64,000 nt of DNA. Origin: Oscillospiraceae bacterium (GTDB lineage Bacteria; Bacillota; Clostridia; Oscillospirales; CAG-382). The notes under the pieces were generated by a model. It was not told the DNA's origin. It made no database searches and worked only from the letters and a program-made list of their open reading frames with translations. Location of the stretch: positions 27,182-91,181 of the forward strand of contig SVTH01000001.1 in assembly GCA_015063885.1 (NCBI GenBank). The letters are read 5' to 3'. The position numbers and the translations under genes were made by a program. Of this stretch, positions 1-9,090 are shown piece by piece; position 1 is the first letter of the stretch, and the number at the start of each line of letters is the position of its first letter.

Positions 1-751
1 ATTTCCCGGTAAGGGTCTCAAATATGCTTTCCCCCGCACGGAGCTTGGAAAAACGGAACATACTGTCCAATACGGGGCTTGCGGTGTGAAGAACCATGGT
101 ACCGCAAAGCTCCTCCACCCGCAAAAGCCGTGCCAAAAGCTCCTTCCCGCCGTCTACCCGGGGACAGGGCCGGTTGGCGATCCGCGCGGAGTAGTAAACG
201 TAATAGGTCAGCGTGTCACCCGAGGCAAGACGGATCACCTCGGGGGCGTCGTGACGGATCTCCGCAAGGTAAACGCCCTTGGTGCCTCTCCCGTATTCGT
301 GGAGATGTGCACCGGGCAGGGAAAGGGTAAACTCCCCGTCCTCCATGGCAATGAGGGACACCTGCTCCACAAAGTAAAGCGCGTTCTGCGCAGGATAAAA
401 ACGGCGCACGGTGAGAAGCTCGGCGTCCGTCTCGCAGGTGATGCAAAGGGTGCCGTCCAATTCCACCTGAATGGGGAACTCCCGCACGGGAACGCCGCCC
501 TTCAGCAGACAGGGGGTCTGCTCCCTTGCCACGTCAAAATGATAGGTGGCGTGGGTGTGGTTGGGAATGGTGCGCAGAGTGGGGAAGTAAAAGCTCTGCT
601 CCAAATGCAGGCTCCCGTCCTCCTTGGTGCCGTAGGAAATGATCCCGTCGGCGTAAAAACCGCTCATTTCGATGTCATCGGTGTGGACCTGCCCCTTTTT
701 GACCTCCCAAACCAAACGGTCTCCGTCAATTTTCCAGATCTGCTCCGTCAT
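1..751 (-). CDS. glycosidase-like protein, N-terminal part (cut by window start)
   Basis: This is the first 250 codons of a gene that runs off the left edge. I translated it by hand from the ATG at 751, which follows a GAGGTAAC ribosome site, and saw no internal stop. No signal peptide is seen, so it is probably cytoplasmic. The first 200 residues look beta-rich, and near residue 230 comes the stretch SPVLDSMFRFSKLRAGES, where an (alpha/alpha)6 barrel would start. That organisation (beta-sandwich then six-hairpin barrel) is familiar from GH78/GH63-like enzymes, but the family assignment is from memory and the catalytic part lies outside the window. It has its own promoter (785-814), so it is transcribed independently of the upstream lipoprotein gene. 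Confidence 0.6.
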   Translation of the reverse strand, partial: MTEQIWKIDGDRLVWEVKKGQVHTDDIEMSGFYADGIISYGTKEDGSLHLEQSFYFPTLRTIPNHTHATYHFDVAREQTPCLLKGGVPVREFPIQVELDGTLCITCETDAELLTVRRFYPAQNALYFVEQVSLIAMEDGEFTLSLPGAHLHEYGRGTKGVYLAEIRHDAPEVIRLASGDTLTYYVYYSARIANRPCPRVDGGKELLARLLRVEELCGTMVLHTASPVLDSMFRFSKLRAGESIFETLTGK

Positions 752-784
752 ATTCCGTTACCTCGCTGCTTTTTCATTTTCCTA

Positions 785-814
785 AGTATATCACAAGACT
801 TTTGGCTTTGTCAA
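785..814 (-). promoter_or_regulatory. sigma-A-type promoter for the glycosidase-like gene
   Basis: Read on the minus strand, TTGACA lies at 814-809 and TATACT at 790-785, with an 18-base spacer. It sits about 35 bases upstream of the ATG at 751 and is the only good promoter in the gap. Confidence 0.7.
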
Positions 815-827
815 TGCAAAACGCCGC

Positions 828-858
828 AAAAAGGGACCCTTTTTACAGAGTCCCTTTT
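828..858 (-). terminator. rho-independent terminator of the solute-binding lipoprotein gene
   Basis: The arms AAAAAGGGAC (828-837) and GTCCCTTTT (850-858) pair, with the A-run at 828-832 giving the U-tract on the minus strand. It begins right after the stop codon at 863. Confidence 0.75.
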
Positions 859-862
859 CCGA

Positions 863-2383
863 TTATTCTTCTTCTCTTTGGGCGAAGGTCTCGATGAGCT
901 TGTCCATCTCCGCCTTTGCGCCGGATTCCAAGGTCTCGTAGCTGGAAGCGAAGGAGCCCTTGGGCTTCTCGATGAGCTGGGTGAGCATATTGGAAAGACC
1001 GCCCACACGGTAAACGGCGCCCAGATCTGCACCTGCGCAGTCGAAGATCAGCTCCAGCATCTCCACGTCGTCGTCGGTACGGAGCTTCTGATACTGCAGA
1101 ACCACGTCGTAATAAGCGGTGGCAACGGTATCTACGGAGTAAGCGCCCAGGGCATCCAGGATCACCTGTGCACGGTAGGATCTTTCGTCGGAAAGACCGT
1201 AGGGGATGCAGTAAGCGTTGGCAGACCAAGCACCCACCTGGGTGTAGTACTGCTCCTGGCTCTCGTCAAACAGGGGAGAGGGCAGAATGCCGAAATCGCT
1301 CTTCATATCTCCCAGCTTCAAGGCATCCTCCATACCGCCGGAATAGAACAGGCACTGGTCAGCCTTAAAGGAATCCAACAGCATGTTCATGGGGGTGGAG
1401 GACTCGTTGAAATAGTCGTCACCGCAAACGTAATCCTCGCTGTCCTGGAGCAGGTCCAGAATGGAATCCACTACCTTGGCGCTTCTTTCGTTGTAAATGG
1501 AGATGTAGGGCACGCCTGCCTCGTCCACGGCGGCAATGCGCTCGCCTGCAGCGTAGAACAGCTTCTGCATATCGCCGTTCTGACCTGCCCAGCCGTACAT
1601 ATCGTGGTAGGTGATCTTGCCGTCCTTATCCAGGTCCTCGCTGAGATCCGCCTGCTTCATCAGCTCCAGGATCTTCTCGATGGTCCACTGCTTGTCTCTC
1701 ACCAGCTGGTAGGGATACTCGATCCCCGCATCGTCCATCAGCTTCTTGTTGAAGTACAAGCATCCTGCGGCGTTCTTGGCGCGCAAGCCGATGTCGCCGG
1801 TGAGGTAGTAGGTGCAGTTCCCGATGGCGGTGTCGGCAATAAAGGTCTGATCCCACCAGGAGTTCTGAATACGGATGCCTGCGGCGGTGGAAAGATCCAT
1901 CAGCAGGCCCTCGGCCGCCATGGTGCCTGCGTCCAGCAGACAGGGGTAGAGAATGTCGTATTCGCCCGTGCCGGAATATCCGAACTCACGAACGGCCGCC
2001 AGGAAGGTGCCGCCGTAACGCTTGGGGTCAATGAGGATCTCCTCCTCGATGGTCACGCCGTAAGCGTCCTCTACCGCCTCGGTACGCTCCTTGATGGCAA
2101 CGGAGAGGGCTTCTGCGCAGGTCTCGTTGTTGGAGTTGTCTCCGATCTCCGTGACGTAAGAGTCGTTAAACGCTGCGGTGAATACCTTGATGACCTCTCC
2201 GCGGAACTCGTCGGTCTCCACAAAGCTGTCGGTGTTTACGGAAACGTCGGTGCTTTCGGAAGGCAGGGAAGAGGTCCCCTCCTGGGGCTGGGAAACCCCG
2301 GGAGCGTTCCCGTCGCAGCTTGCCAGGGGCACCAAAGCGAAGATGCACACCAGGCAAATGCAAAGCAGTTTTTTCATTTTCAT
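863..2383 (-). CDS. extracellular solute-binding lipoprotein (ABC sugar-binding-like), paralogue 1
   Basis: A 506-residue lipoprotein. The signal peptide is followed by a lipobox LASC with the acylated Cys near residue 23 and then a Ser/Pro-rich linker. The body resembles family 1 extracellular solute-binding proteins; shared landmarks with the pair at 47419-50523 include YLTGD, LYFNKKL and FGILPSPLFDESQEQYY. Near residue 249 is DLDKDGKITYHD, an EF-hand-like calcium loop, as seen in some sugar-binding proteins. No permease or ATPase gene is adjacent, so the substrate and partner transporter are unknown. It lies between a terminator downstream (828-858) and another upstream (2411-2444), so it may depend partly on read-through; I see no clear promoter in the 82-base gap. 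Start chosen as MKMKKLL; MKKLL two codons later is equally possible. Confidence 0.8.
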   Translation of the reverse strand: MKMKKLLCICLVCIFALVPLASCDGNAPGVSQPQEGTSSLPSESTDVSVNTDSFVETDEFRGEVIKVFTAAFNDSYVTEIGDNSNNETCAEALSVAIKERTEAVEDAYGVTIEEEILIDPKRYGGTFLAAVREFGYSGTGEYDILYPCLLDAGTMAAEGLLMDLSTAAGIRIQNSWWDQTFIADTAIGNCTYYLTGDIGLRAKNAAGCLYFNKKLMDDAGIEYPYQLVRDKQWTIEKILELMKQADLSEDLDKDGKITYHDMYGWAGQNGDMQKLFYAAGERIAAVDEAGVPYISIYNERSAKVVDSILDLLQDSEDYVCGDDYFNESSTPMNMLLDSFKADQCLFYSGGMEDALKLGDMKSDFGILPSPLFDESQEQYYTQVGAWSANAYCIPYGLSDERSYRAQVILDALGAYSVDTVATAYYDVVLQYQKLRTDDDVEMLELIFDCAGADLGAVYRVGGLSNMLTQLIEKPKGSFASSYETLESGAKAEMDKLIETFAQREEE

Positions 2384-2410
2384 AACAGTTCGATCCTTTT
2401 CTTAGAGAGA

Positions 2411-2444
2411 AAGGGGCTGTCGCTTCTTGGCAACAGCCCCTTTT
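2411..2444 (-). terminator. terminator after the cohesin/dockerin gene
   Basis: Stem of AAGGGGCTGT (2411-2420) with ACAGCCCCTT (2433-2442). It lies just downstream of the stop at 2466 and upstream of the lipoprotein ATG at 2383. The T-run on the minus strand is short, so read-through is possible. Confidence 0.6.
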
Positions 2445-2465
2445 CGGTTTTAAACGGTCGGTTTC

Positions 2466-5400
2466 TTAAGAAGACTTTTTGTTCATAACGAGCTTCTTCA
2501 GAACACCGTAGTCCAGAACATTCACTCTGTTGTCGCCGTTCAGGTCGGATCTGGAAAGCTCTTCCTCGCTGAGCGTTCTCAAACGCATACAGTGAGCCTT
2601 CAGCTTTGCGTAGTCCAAAGCGTTGACTTTGCCGTTGCCGTCAACGTCGCCGCGTGCAAACTCGGGCTTGAGCTCGTAGGACAGGATGGAGCAGCTTACG
2701 AATTCTCTGGTGCCGTTGTAGTTCTTCAAGGAACCCTTCACGGTGATGGTGTCGCCAACGTCGATGAGGTCGGCGCCCTCGCCCTTCAGGCGGTAGCAAT
2801 AGATGAGCTTGTCAGCCATGTCGCCGATCTGAATGGTAACGCCGATGTTGCCGTAGGCTTCATTGTAAGGCTCGTTTACCTCAACGATCACGCCGGTGAG
2901 CTCGTATACGTAGCCGTCGGACAGGGTCTCGCCTGCCTCCAGCTTGTAGAGGGCGTTCACGATCTCCTCGGGAGTCTTGTAGATCACCACTTCTTCTTCA
3001 CCGGGAACGTAGGAATCCAGGGTACAGCCGGCATCGAACTCGATGGTGCCTTTGTAATTCTTGAGAACGCCGGTAACGGTAATGGTGTCGCCGGTCTTGA
3101 TCACGTCAGCCCCGTTGCCCTTCATGCGGTAGCACTTGATCAGCTTGTCGGTCATATCACCGATCTGGATGGTAACGGTGACGTTGCCGTACTGGGAGCT
3201 GTAGGCATCGTTTACGGAGGTGATCACACCGGTGAGGGTGTAAAGATGACCGTCGGAAAGGGTCTCGCCGTCTGCCAGCCCGTAAGCCGCATTGACGATC
3301 TCCTCGGGAGTCTCGTAGATTTCTACGGGAGGCTCAACGGGAGCCTCGGAAACGGCAAACTCTGCTACGGAGATGAACTCCCAGAAGATCTTGCCGCCGT
3401 GGGGATCGGCGCCCAGAACAGCCTCGTTGGAGCCTGCGTACAGCAGAACTCTCACGTATGCGGCTTCAACTTCTTCGAAGGTGAATACGTTGGAAACGGT
3501 GCCGAACTTGCCAACTGCTACGTCAGCTTCTGCAAGATCGAACTTGCCGATCTCCTTCCATTCCTTACCGTCCAAGGAAACCTCTACGGTTGCCTGACCT
3601 TCGGGATAACCGATCATAACGTTTGCACAGTGGTACAGATCTACGGTCACACCGTTGATCTTCTTAGCTTCGCCAAGAGCATAGGTCAGGGTTACGTCCA
3701 TACCTGCTGCGGTGCAGTTGCCGTTGGCAACCAGGACTACGTTGCCGGTGCCAACATCATTCCAGTCACCGGTGAAGCCGGTCTTGCCGTCGGTGAGAAG
3801 GGTTTCTTTGTTAACGTCTACGTCAACCTTGGTGTTCTCCACGGGCTCTTCTTCCTTGAGCTCGTAGGACAGGATGGAGCAACTTACGAATTCTCTGGTG
3901 CCGTTGTAGTTCTTCAAGGAACCCTTCACGGTGATGGTGTCGCCAACGTCGATGAGGTCGGCGCCATCGCCCTTCAGGCGGTAGCAATAGATGAGCTTGT
4001 CAGCCATGTCGCCGATCTGAATGGTAACGCCGATGTTGCCGTAGGCTTCATTGTAAGGCTCGTTTACCTCAACGATCACGCCGGTGAGCTCGTATACGTA
4101 GCCGTCGGACAGGGTCTCGCCTGCCTCCAGCTTGTAGAGGGCGTTCACGATCTCCTCGGGAGTCTTGTAGATCACCACTTCTTCTTCACCGGGAACGTAG
4201 GAATCCAGGGTACAGCCGGCATCGAACTCGATGGTGCCTTTGTAATTCTTGAGAACGCCGGTAACGGTAATGGTGTCGCCGGTCTTGATCACGTCAGCCC
4301 CGTTGCCCTTCATGCGGTAGCACTTGATCAGCTTGTCGGTCATATCACCGATCTGGATGGTAACGGTGACGTTGCCGTACTGGGAGCTGTAGGCATCGTT
4401 TACGGAGGTGATCACACCGGTGAGGGTGTAAAGATGACCGTCGGAAAGGGTCTCGCCGTCTGCCAGCCCGTAAGCCGCATTGACGATCTCCTCGGGAGTC
4501 TCGTAGATTTCTACGGGAGGCTCAACGGGAGCCTCGGAAACGGCAAACTCTGCTACGGAGATGAACTCCCAGAAGATCTTGCCGCCGTGGGGATCGGCGC
4601 CCAGAACAGCCTCGTTGGAGCCTGCGTACAGCAGAACTCTCACGTATGCGGCTTCAACTTCTTCGAAGGTGAATACGTTGGAAACGGTGCCGAACTTGCC
4701 AACTGCTACGTCAGCTTCTGCAAGATCGAACTTGCCGATCTCCTTCCATTCCTTACCGTCCAAGGAAACCTCTACGGTTGCCTGACCTTCGGGATAACCG
4801 ATCATAACGTTTGCACAGTGGTACAGATCTACGGTCACACCGTTGATCTTCTTAGCTTCGCCAAGAGCATAGGTCAGGGTTACGTCCATACCTGCTGCGG
4901 TGCAGTTGCCGTTGGCAACCAGGACTACGTTGCCGGTGCCAACATCATTCCAGTCACCGGTGAAGCCGGTCTTACCGTCGGTGAGAGGGGGCTCGTCGTT
5001 AACGTTGATCTCCGTTTTGGTGTTTGCGGGAGCCTTGACACACGCATCCATAACGCAGTTTGCTTCAAACTCGATGGTGCCTTTGAAATTCATCAGCATA
5101 CCGGAAACGGTGATGGTATCGCCAACGGCCAGCTCGGCGACGCCCTCGCCCTTCAAACGGAAGCACTGGATGGGCTTGTCTGCCATGTCGCCTACGCGGA
5201 TGGTAACGGTGATATTCTTATACTGTTCGTTGTAAGGAGTGTTAACGGCAAGGACAACGCCGGTGAGCTGGTAGATATGCTTATTGGAGAGATACTCCTT
5301 ATCCTCCAGCTGGTATGCCGCGTTGACGATCTCCTCGGGGGTCTCGTAGATCACCACGGGATTTTTCATAACAACGGTAGAGGAGCTGCCGTAAGCTTCG

Positions 5401-5849
5401 ATCAGACCGGAAGCGACTGCGAAGCTGTTCATCGTATCCACTTCTGCGGAAATGGTTGCTTCGCCCTCGGTAAGAGGTACGAAGGTCACGACAAACAGTT
5501 CTCCGGAAAGCACGTCCGTGGGGTTGACAGCCGCAAGGGTTGCGGTGCCATCCTCAACCTTCACGTCGGTCAAGCCTGCCCCTTTGAACTCGATCCCTTC
5601 CCAGGAAAGCAGTTCGGGGTTCCAGGTCACGGTGACCCGGTAGCCTGCGATGGCGGTCAAGCCGTCGGCAAGCTTCAGCGTAAAGGGAACCTGGAATGCG
5701 TCCGCCTTGGCGTCTCCGGTGTAGCCTACCTCTGCGGGTGCGTCAACGGAAAGAACGGTACTTTCTGCCGCCAACACAGACAAAAGGGAAGCGGACACCA
5801 TGGTGACCACCATCAGGACTGCCAGTAAAAGCGATGTAAATCTTCTCAT
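2466..5849 (-). CDS. secreted multimodular protein with cohesin-like and dockerin domains
   Basis: 1127 residues. A signal peptide (about 1-28) is followed by a cohesin-like domain at about 30-156 (beta-rich, with FQVPFTLKLADGLTAIAGY and VTWNPELLSWEG). Next are five copies of an OB-fold-like module that opens with ETPEEIVNA and contains VGDTITV, and two copies of a discoidin-like beta-sandwich containing VSLDGKEWKEIGKFDLAEA. The C-terminus (about 1065-1120) is a type I dockerin with two calcium loops, GDVDGNGKVNALDY and SDLNGDNRVNVLDY. Residues corresponding to one discoidin plus two OB modules are tandemly duplicated at DNA level. No catalytic domain is visible, so a scaffold or binding role is inferred. 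The discoidin-like module recurs in the NAGPA protein at 33506-37480. It has its own promoter (5897-5925). Confidence 0.8.
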   Translation of the reverse strand: MRRFTSLLLAVLMVVTMVSASLLSVLAAESTVLSVDAPAEVGYTGDAKADAFQVPFTLKLADGLTAIAGYRVTVTWNPELLSWEGIEFKGAGLTDVKVEDGTATLAAVNPTDVLSGELFVVTFVPLTEGEATISAEVDTMNSFAVASGLIEAYGSSSTVVMKNPVVIYETPEEIVNAAYQLEDKEYLSNKHIYQLTGVVLAVNTPYNEQYKNITVTIRVGDMADKPIQCFRLKGEGVAELAVGDTITVSGMLMNFKGTIEFEANCVMDACVKAPANTKTEINVNDEPPLTDGKTGFTGDWNDVGTGNVVLVANGNCTAAGMDVTLTYALGEAKKINGVTVDLYHCANVMIGYPEGQATVEVSLDGKEWKEIGKFDLAEADVAVGKFGTVSNVFTFEEVEAAYVRVLLYAGSNEAVLGADPHGGKIFWEFISVAEFAVSEAPVEPPVEIYETPEEIVNAAYGLADGETLSDGHLYTLTGVITSVNDAYSSQYGNVTVTIQIGDMTDKLIKCYRMKGNGADVIKTGDTITVTGVLKNYKGTIEFDAGCTLDSYVPGEEEVVIYKTPEEIVNALYKLEAGETLSDGYVYELTGVIVEVNEPYNEAYGNIGVTIQIGDMADKLIYCYRLKGDGADLIDVGDTITVKGSLKNYNGTREFVSCSILSYELKEEEPVENTKVDVDVNKETLLTDGKTGFTGDWNDVGTGNVVLVANGNCTAAGMDVTLTYALGEAKKINGVTVDLYHCANVMIGYPEGQATVEVSLDGKEWKEIGKFDLAEADVAVGKFGTVSNVFTFEEVEAAYVRVLLYAGSNEAVLGADPHGGKIFWEFISVAEFAVSEAPVEPPVEIYETPEEIVNAAYGLADGETLSDGHLYTLTGVITSVNDAYSSQYGNVTVTIQIGDMTDKLIKCYRMKGNGADVIKTGDTITVTGVLKNYKGTIEFDAGCTLDSYVPGEEEVVIYKTPEEIVNALYKLEAGETLSDGYVYELTGVIVEVNEPYNEAYGNIGVTIQIGDMADKLIYCYRLKGEGADLIDVGDTITVKGSLKNYNGTREFVSCSILSYELKPEFARGDVDGNGKVNALDYAKLKAHCMRLRTLSEEELSRSDLNGDNRVNVLDYGVLKKLVMNKKSS
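2667..3799 (-). repeat. tandem intragenic duplication, copy encoding the C-terminal unit
   Basis: This stretch is nearly identical to 3855-4987, at a fixed offset of 1188 bases (396 codons). I found only about three base differences by eye. It encodes one discoidin-like and two OB-like modules. Confidence 0.95.
3855..4987 (-). repeat. tandem intragenic duplication, copy encoding the N-terminal unit
   Basis: Partner of 2667-3799. The two copies are separated by about 55 bases that encode an acidic linker (EEEPVENTKVDVDVN). The reading frame is preserved across both copies. Confidence 0.95.
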
Positions 5850-5896
5850 AAAAGCAGATGTTCCTTTCTATTCTGAGCATATTATTTTGTGAACAT

Positions 5897-5925
5897 ATTA
5901 TACAATAACTTTTGTCGGAATGCAA
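5897..5925 (-). promoter_or_regulatory. sigma-A-type promoter for the cohesin/dockerin gene
   Basis: On the minus strand TTGCAT (5925-5920), a 17-base spacer, then TATAAT (5902-5897). It lies about 50 bases upstream of the ATG at 5849, which has an AAAGGAAC ribosome site. Confidence 0.8.
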
Positions 5926-5975
5926 TAGTTTTTTGAAAAAACCATGAACGTCTTTCCTATTTTTATAAAAAACAC

Positions 5976-6004
5976 AGAAAAAGAGAGAGCCCAAAGGCTC
6001 TCTC
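5976..6004 (-). terminator. terminator of the murQ/phosphodiesterase transcript
   Basis: Perfect 9-base stem GAGAGAGCC (5983-5991) with GGCTCTCTC (5996-6004) and loop CAAA. An A-run at 5978-5982 gives the U-tract on the minus strand. Confidence 0.85.
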
Positions 6005-6017
6005 AAGGGGGGTGTCG

Positions 6018-9000
6018 TTATGCGTGTGCGTCGGCATTCAGAATGGCGTGGCGCTTCAGCAGGGCGTAATCCGCGGAGCGGATGCTTCCGTCACCGTTCA
6101 TATCCGCCGCAGCCGTCTGGAGCTCCGCCAACTCTTTTCCTGCGGTAAACCGCTTCAGAAGAATATAGTCCACGGCGTTGCATTTGCCGTCGCCGTTCAG
6201 GTCGCCCTTGACCACTACGGTGGCGGTCTGTCCGTAGAGGGAAACCAGAGTGCCGGTACGGACGGGAGCTTCGGGAGAAAGGAATTCCTCGTTTTCGTCA
6301 TAGATCTGACCGTATTTGAATTCCACAAAGCCGTCAGCCAGATCCGATGCATTCAGGCGGGTCTCTACTCCGGTAAGCAAGCCATCCTTCAACTGCCAAC
6401 CGCTGAGTGCCTTGGGAGTGAGGGTTCCGAATTCATTCCCCACCTCCACCACGATGGGCTGGGAATACAGCGTGTAGGTCTGTCCGTCGGGAAGCTTGGT
6501 TTGATAAGCCACCATAAAGGAGGCGGTGCCTGCCTTCAGGCCCCATACGGAGCCGTCCGCTTCCACGCGGATGACGCCGTCGTTCTCCAGCATGACGATC
6601 TCCGCCTTATCCGTAACGGCCTTTTCCTTGCCGCCGTAGGTCAGGGAGCTGATTTCGAAGCGGGTCTTCTTGTCTACGTTTACCTTCAGCTCCGCAGGTG
6701 CGGAGATGGTCTTCACGGTATTCTTCAGATACTGGGGATCGTCTGTGGTCATGCCGTTCACCCCCGCCAGGAACATCTTGCAGACCTGTGCCGCGGAGCC
6801 CAGGTTGTAGGTCCAGGTCCAAAGGGTGAGACCGCGGTCGTTGGCATCCCGCAGGAATTCGCTCGTCAGATTGCCGTAGTTGATGGCCATGGTGGCGTGA
6901 TAGCTCAGAATGTCCGTCTGCTTTTCGTAGTATGCGTTGAGGGTCCCGGCGTGATCCGAGCCGTCGGAGAAGCCGGTTGCCCCGATGAGGTAGCCGGTGG
7001 AAACGTTCAGATACTTCTTCGCTTCGGTGAGCTGGTTGGCGTAGAAGCTGATGAACACCACCTGGTCTTCCATTTCATACTTTTTGATCAGATCCACGCA
7101 GGCCTTGGAAAGTCCCGCTTGCCCGGATTTGATCTCGCAAAGGAACTTCACGTCCTTGCCCTGGAACTCCTGCAGGATCTCCTCGAAGGTGGGGATCACC
7201 TCCTGGGTGAGCACACCGCTGGCGTTCTTCAATCGGTACTGCTTGAGCTGGTCGCAGGTCATGTTGGCGATATTACCCGTGCCGTTGGTGGTACGGTCGA
7301 TGGAACCGTCGTGCATCACCATCACCACGCCGTCTGCGCTGAGGTGTACGTCGATCTCGATGCAATCCGCGCCTACCTCGTAAGCGCCGATACAAGCCGC
7401 CATGGAGTTTTCGGGGTACTTGGTGGAATAGCCTCTGTGAGCGGTCCACACGGGAGTGCGGGTCAAAGCGTCGGAGGCGGTGAAGATCTCCTTCTGAACG
7501 GAAGCGATCAGCTGGTAATCGTTGCTCACCACGGCGTTGGCACCGGAGGCGATCATACGTGCCCCCTGGGTAACCGTCAGAACCATTTCATCGAATACCC
7601 ATACGGCAAGCTCGAATTCCTGGAGCTTGGCAACCACGTCCTTGGTGGCCGCCTCTGCAGAGAGGATAACGGCTTGGGCGTAAGCACCCGCCGCCATGTT
7701 GTAAATATCGTAGATTTTCTGGTCGCTGAAGGGGCCGTCCCATTCGGAAAGGTCCAACGCACCGCGGATCACGGTCTTGTTTTTTTCGCGGGCGTATTTT
7801 ACCACCTCCGGATCATCGGAGCCCACCAGGACCTCGGGCACCTTGGTGACCTTCAAGGCGTCGTTGAGCTTATCCACCTGTTCCTTGCTGGTCAGCTTGA
7901 ACTGAGGGATCACGTTCTTTTCCGCACACATGGTAAGTGCCTGCTCGAACACCCAGGGATCGTCCATAACACTGCCCCCCATGCTCTTGAGGCTGATATA
8001 GACCGCCGCGGGAAGCTCCTCGTTTTGAAGGATCTCTTCCAAGCGGGGGAATCCCACGTACGCATGGTTGGAAACGTAGTTGGTGATGGTGGAGTCTCCC
8101 CGATTTGCGGAGTTGTCGATGAGCTTGGGGACCACCTTGGGACGTTCCGGAGCCGCCTCCTGCACGGTGATGCGGATGGAATCCACGTTCATGGTACCGT
8201 AGTTGGAGATCAGGCCCACGTAGCCCTTGGGATGTGCCTTGGCGTCGCCGATGAACAGCTGGGACTTCCCGTCGATGAGGTATTGCACCGTGTTTTCGTA
8301 TGCGATCACCGTCAGGTTATGATATCCCGCATCCGTCATATTCAACGTCTCGGAGGTTTTGTAGATCACGTTCCAGCCGTTGGCGGGAGTACGTTCCGCA
8401 AACTCCACGGTACTGCTGGTGGTGTTGGCGCGGACGCACATGTGGTAATAGGGGTAATAATATCTGTTGGCGTTTTCAATACGGTAAGCGATGGAGCACC
8501 ATCTGGAGCCGTTGAGCACGTCCGTTTGGCTTGCCATGATGGAAATGGCGTAGTCGCCGAAATCCCCCAGCCATTCGGGAAGGATGGCACGGTAATAGTC
8601 ACCGCTTTTATTGCCCATGTGGAACACGCCGTCGCTGACGGTGACGGAGCCTGCGTTCAGGAAATTCCATCCCTCGGCCTTAAGATCCTCCGCCGTACAG
8701 TCGAAATCGTTCTCGTAGAGCACGAATTCCGTCTCCTCGGGCTCCTTGGCAACCAGGTACACCCTTTCGGTAACGCTCCCTGCGGCGGCCGTCAGCGTCA
8801 AAACGCCCTTCTTCCCGGCCTTTACCGTTTCCACGGCCTTTCCGTCCAGCGTCCAGGACAGATCCTTGGCCTTCAGAACGGTACCGTTGTCTGCCGTGAC
8901 GTCGTAGCGGGAAAGGTCGATCTCCTCGCCCACGTCGGCGGTGATCACGGGATTGGTCTTGCTGATGACGATAGGATCTCCCTCAGCGGCAGAGCCTGTG

Positions 9001-9074
9001 AAGGGGAGGGCGGCAGCTGCCGAAAACAGCATGGCCGCCGTCAGCAATGCGGATAAAACTCTTCTCATTTTCAT
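6018..9074 (-). CDS. secreted glycerophosphodiester phosphodiesterase-like protein with dockerin
   Basis: 1018 residues. The start at 9074 is preferred over a longer form because AGGGGG lies 8 bases upstream and the signal peptide MKMRRVLSALLTAAMLF begins there. Order seen: Ig-like domain (about 33-120), a laminin-G-like beta-sandwich (about 120-310), a degenerate GDPD-like barrel (about 310-530), then a complete GDPD barrel. The latter has the HR pair in WTAHRGYSTKYPENS (near 546), the metal residues in EIDVHLSADG (near 573) and MHD (near 586). An Ig-like domain and a type I dockerin (GDLNGDGKCNAVDY, ADMNGDGSIRSADY) end the protein. GDPDs cleave glycerophosphodiesters; here a polymer such as teichoic acid or a host lipid headgroup is possible but unproven. 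The gene follows murQ by only 16 bases and has no promoter of its own. Confidence 0.85.
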   Translation of the reverse strand: MKMRRVLSALLTAAMLFSAAAALPFTGSAAEGDPIVISKTNPVITADVGEEIDLSRYDVTADNGTVLKAKDLSWTLDGKAVETVKAGKKGVLTLTAAAGSVTERVYLVAKEPEETEFVLYENDFDCTAEDLKAEGWNFLNAGSVTVSDGVFHMGNKSGDYYRAILPEWLGDFGDYAISIMASQTDVLNGSRWCSIAYRIENANRYYYPYYHMCVRANTTSSTVEFAERTPANGWNVIYKTSETLNMTDAGYHNLTVIAYENTVQYLIDGKSQLFIGDAKAHPKGYVGLISNYGTMNVDSIRITVQEAAPERPKVVPKLIDNSANRGDSTITNYVSNHAYVGFPRLEEILQNEELPAAVYISLKSMGGSVMDDPWVFEQALTMCAEKNVIPQFKLTSKEQVDKLNDALKVTKVPEVLVGSDDPEVVKYAREKNKTVIRGALDLSEWDGPFSDQKIYDIYNMAAGAYAQAVILSAEAATKDVVAKLQEFELAVWVFDEMVLTVTQGARMIASGANAVVSNDYQLIASVQKEIFTASDALTRTPVWTAHRGYSTKYPENSMAACIGAYEVGADCIEIDVHLSADGVVMVMHDGSIDRTTNGTGNIANMTCDQLKQYRLKNASGVLTQEVIPTFEEILQEFQGKDVKFLCEIKSGQAGLSKACVDLIKKYEMEDQVVFISFYANQLTEAKKYLNVSTGYLIGATGFSDGSDHAGTLNAYYEKQTDILSYHATMAINYGNLTSEFLRDANDRGLTLWTWTYNLGSAAQVCKMFLAGVNGMTTDDPQYLKNTVKTISAPAELKVNVDKKTRFEISSLTYGGKEKAVTDKAEIVMLENDGVIRVEADGSVWGLKAGTASFMVAYQTKLPDGQTYTLYSQPIVVEVGNEFGTLTPKALSGWQLKDGLLTGVETRLNASDLADGFVEFKYGQIYDENEEFLSPEAPVRTGTLVSLYGQTATVVVKGDLNGDGKCNAVDYILLKRFTAGKELAELQTAAADMNGDGSIRSADYALLKRHAILNADAHA

Positions 9075-9090
9075 CGGTATACCCCCTGTA

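Noticed and set aside
86..2488. Long plus-strand open frame of 800 codons
   Set aside because: It lies opposite the glycosidase-like and lipoprotein genes and has no ribosome site or recognisable domain; it is an antisense shadow of high-GC codon use.
2667..4987. Possible CRISPR or insertion sequence at the direct repeats
   Set aside because: There are only two long copies in frame inside one gene, with no short regular spacers, transposase or terminal inverted repeats.
2592..5828. Plus-strand open frame of 1078 codons
   Set aside because: Antisense to the cohesin/dockerin gene, repeating its duplication; no signal peptide or start context.
6012..9056. Plus-strand open frame of 1014 codons
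   Set aside because: Antisense to the phosphodiesterase gene, which has clear domains and a ribosome site.
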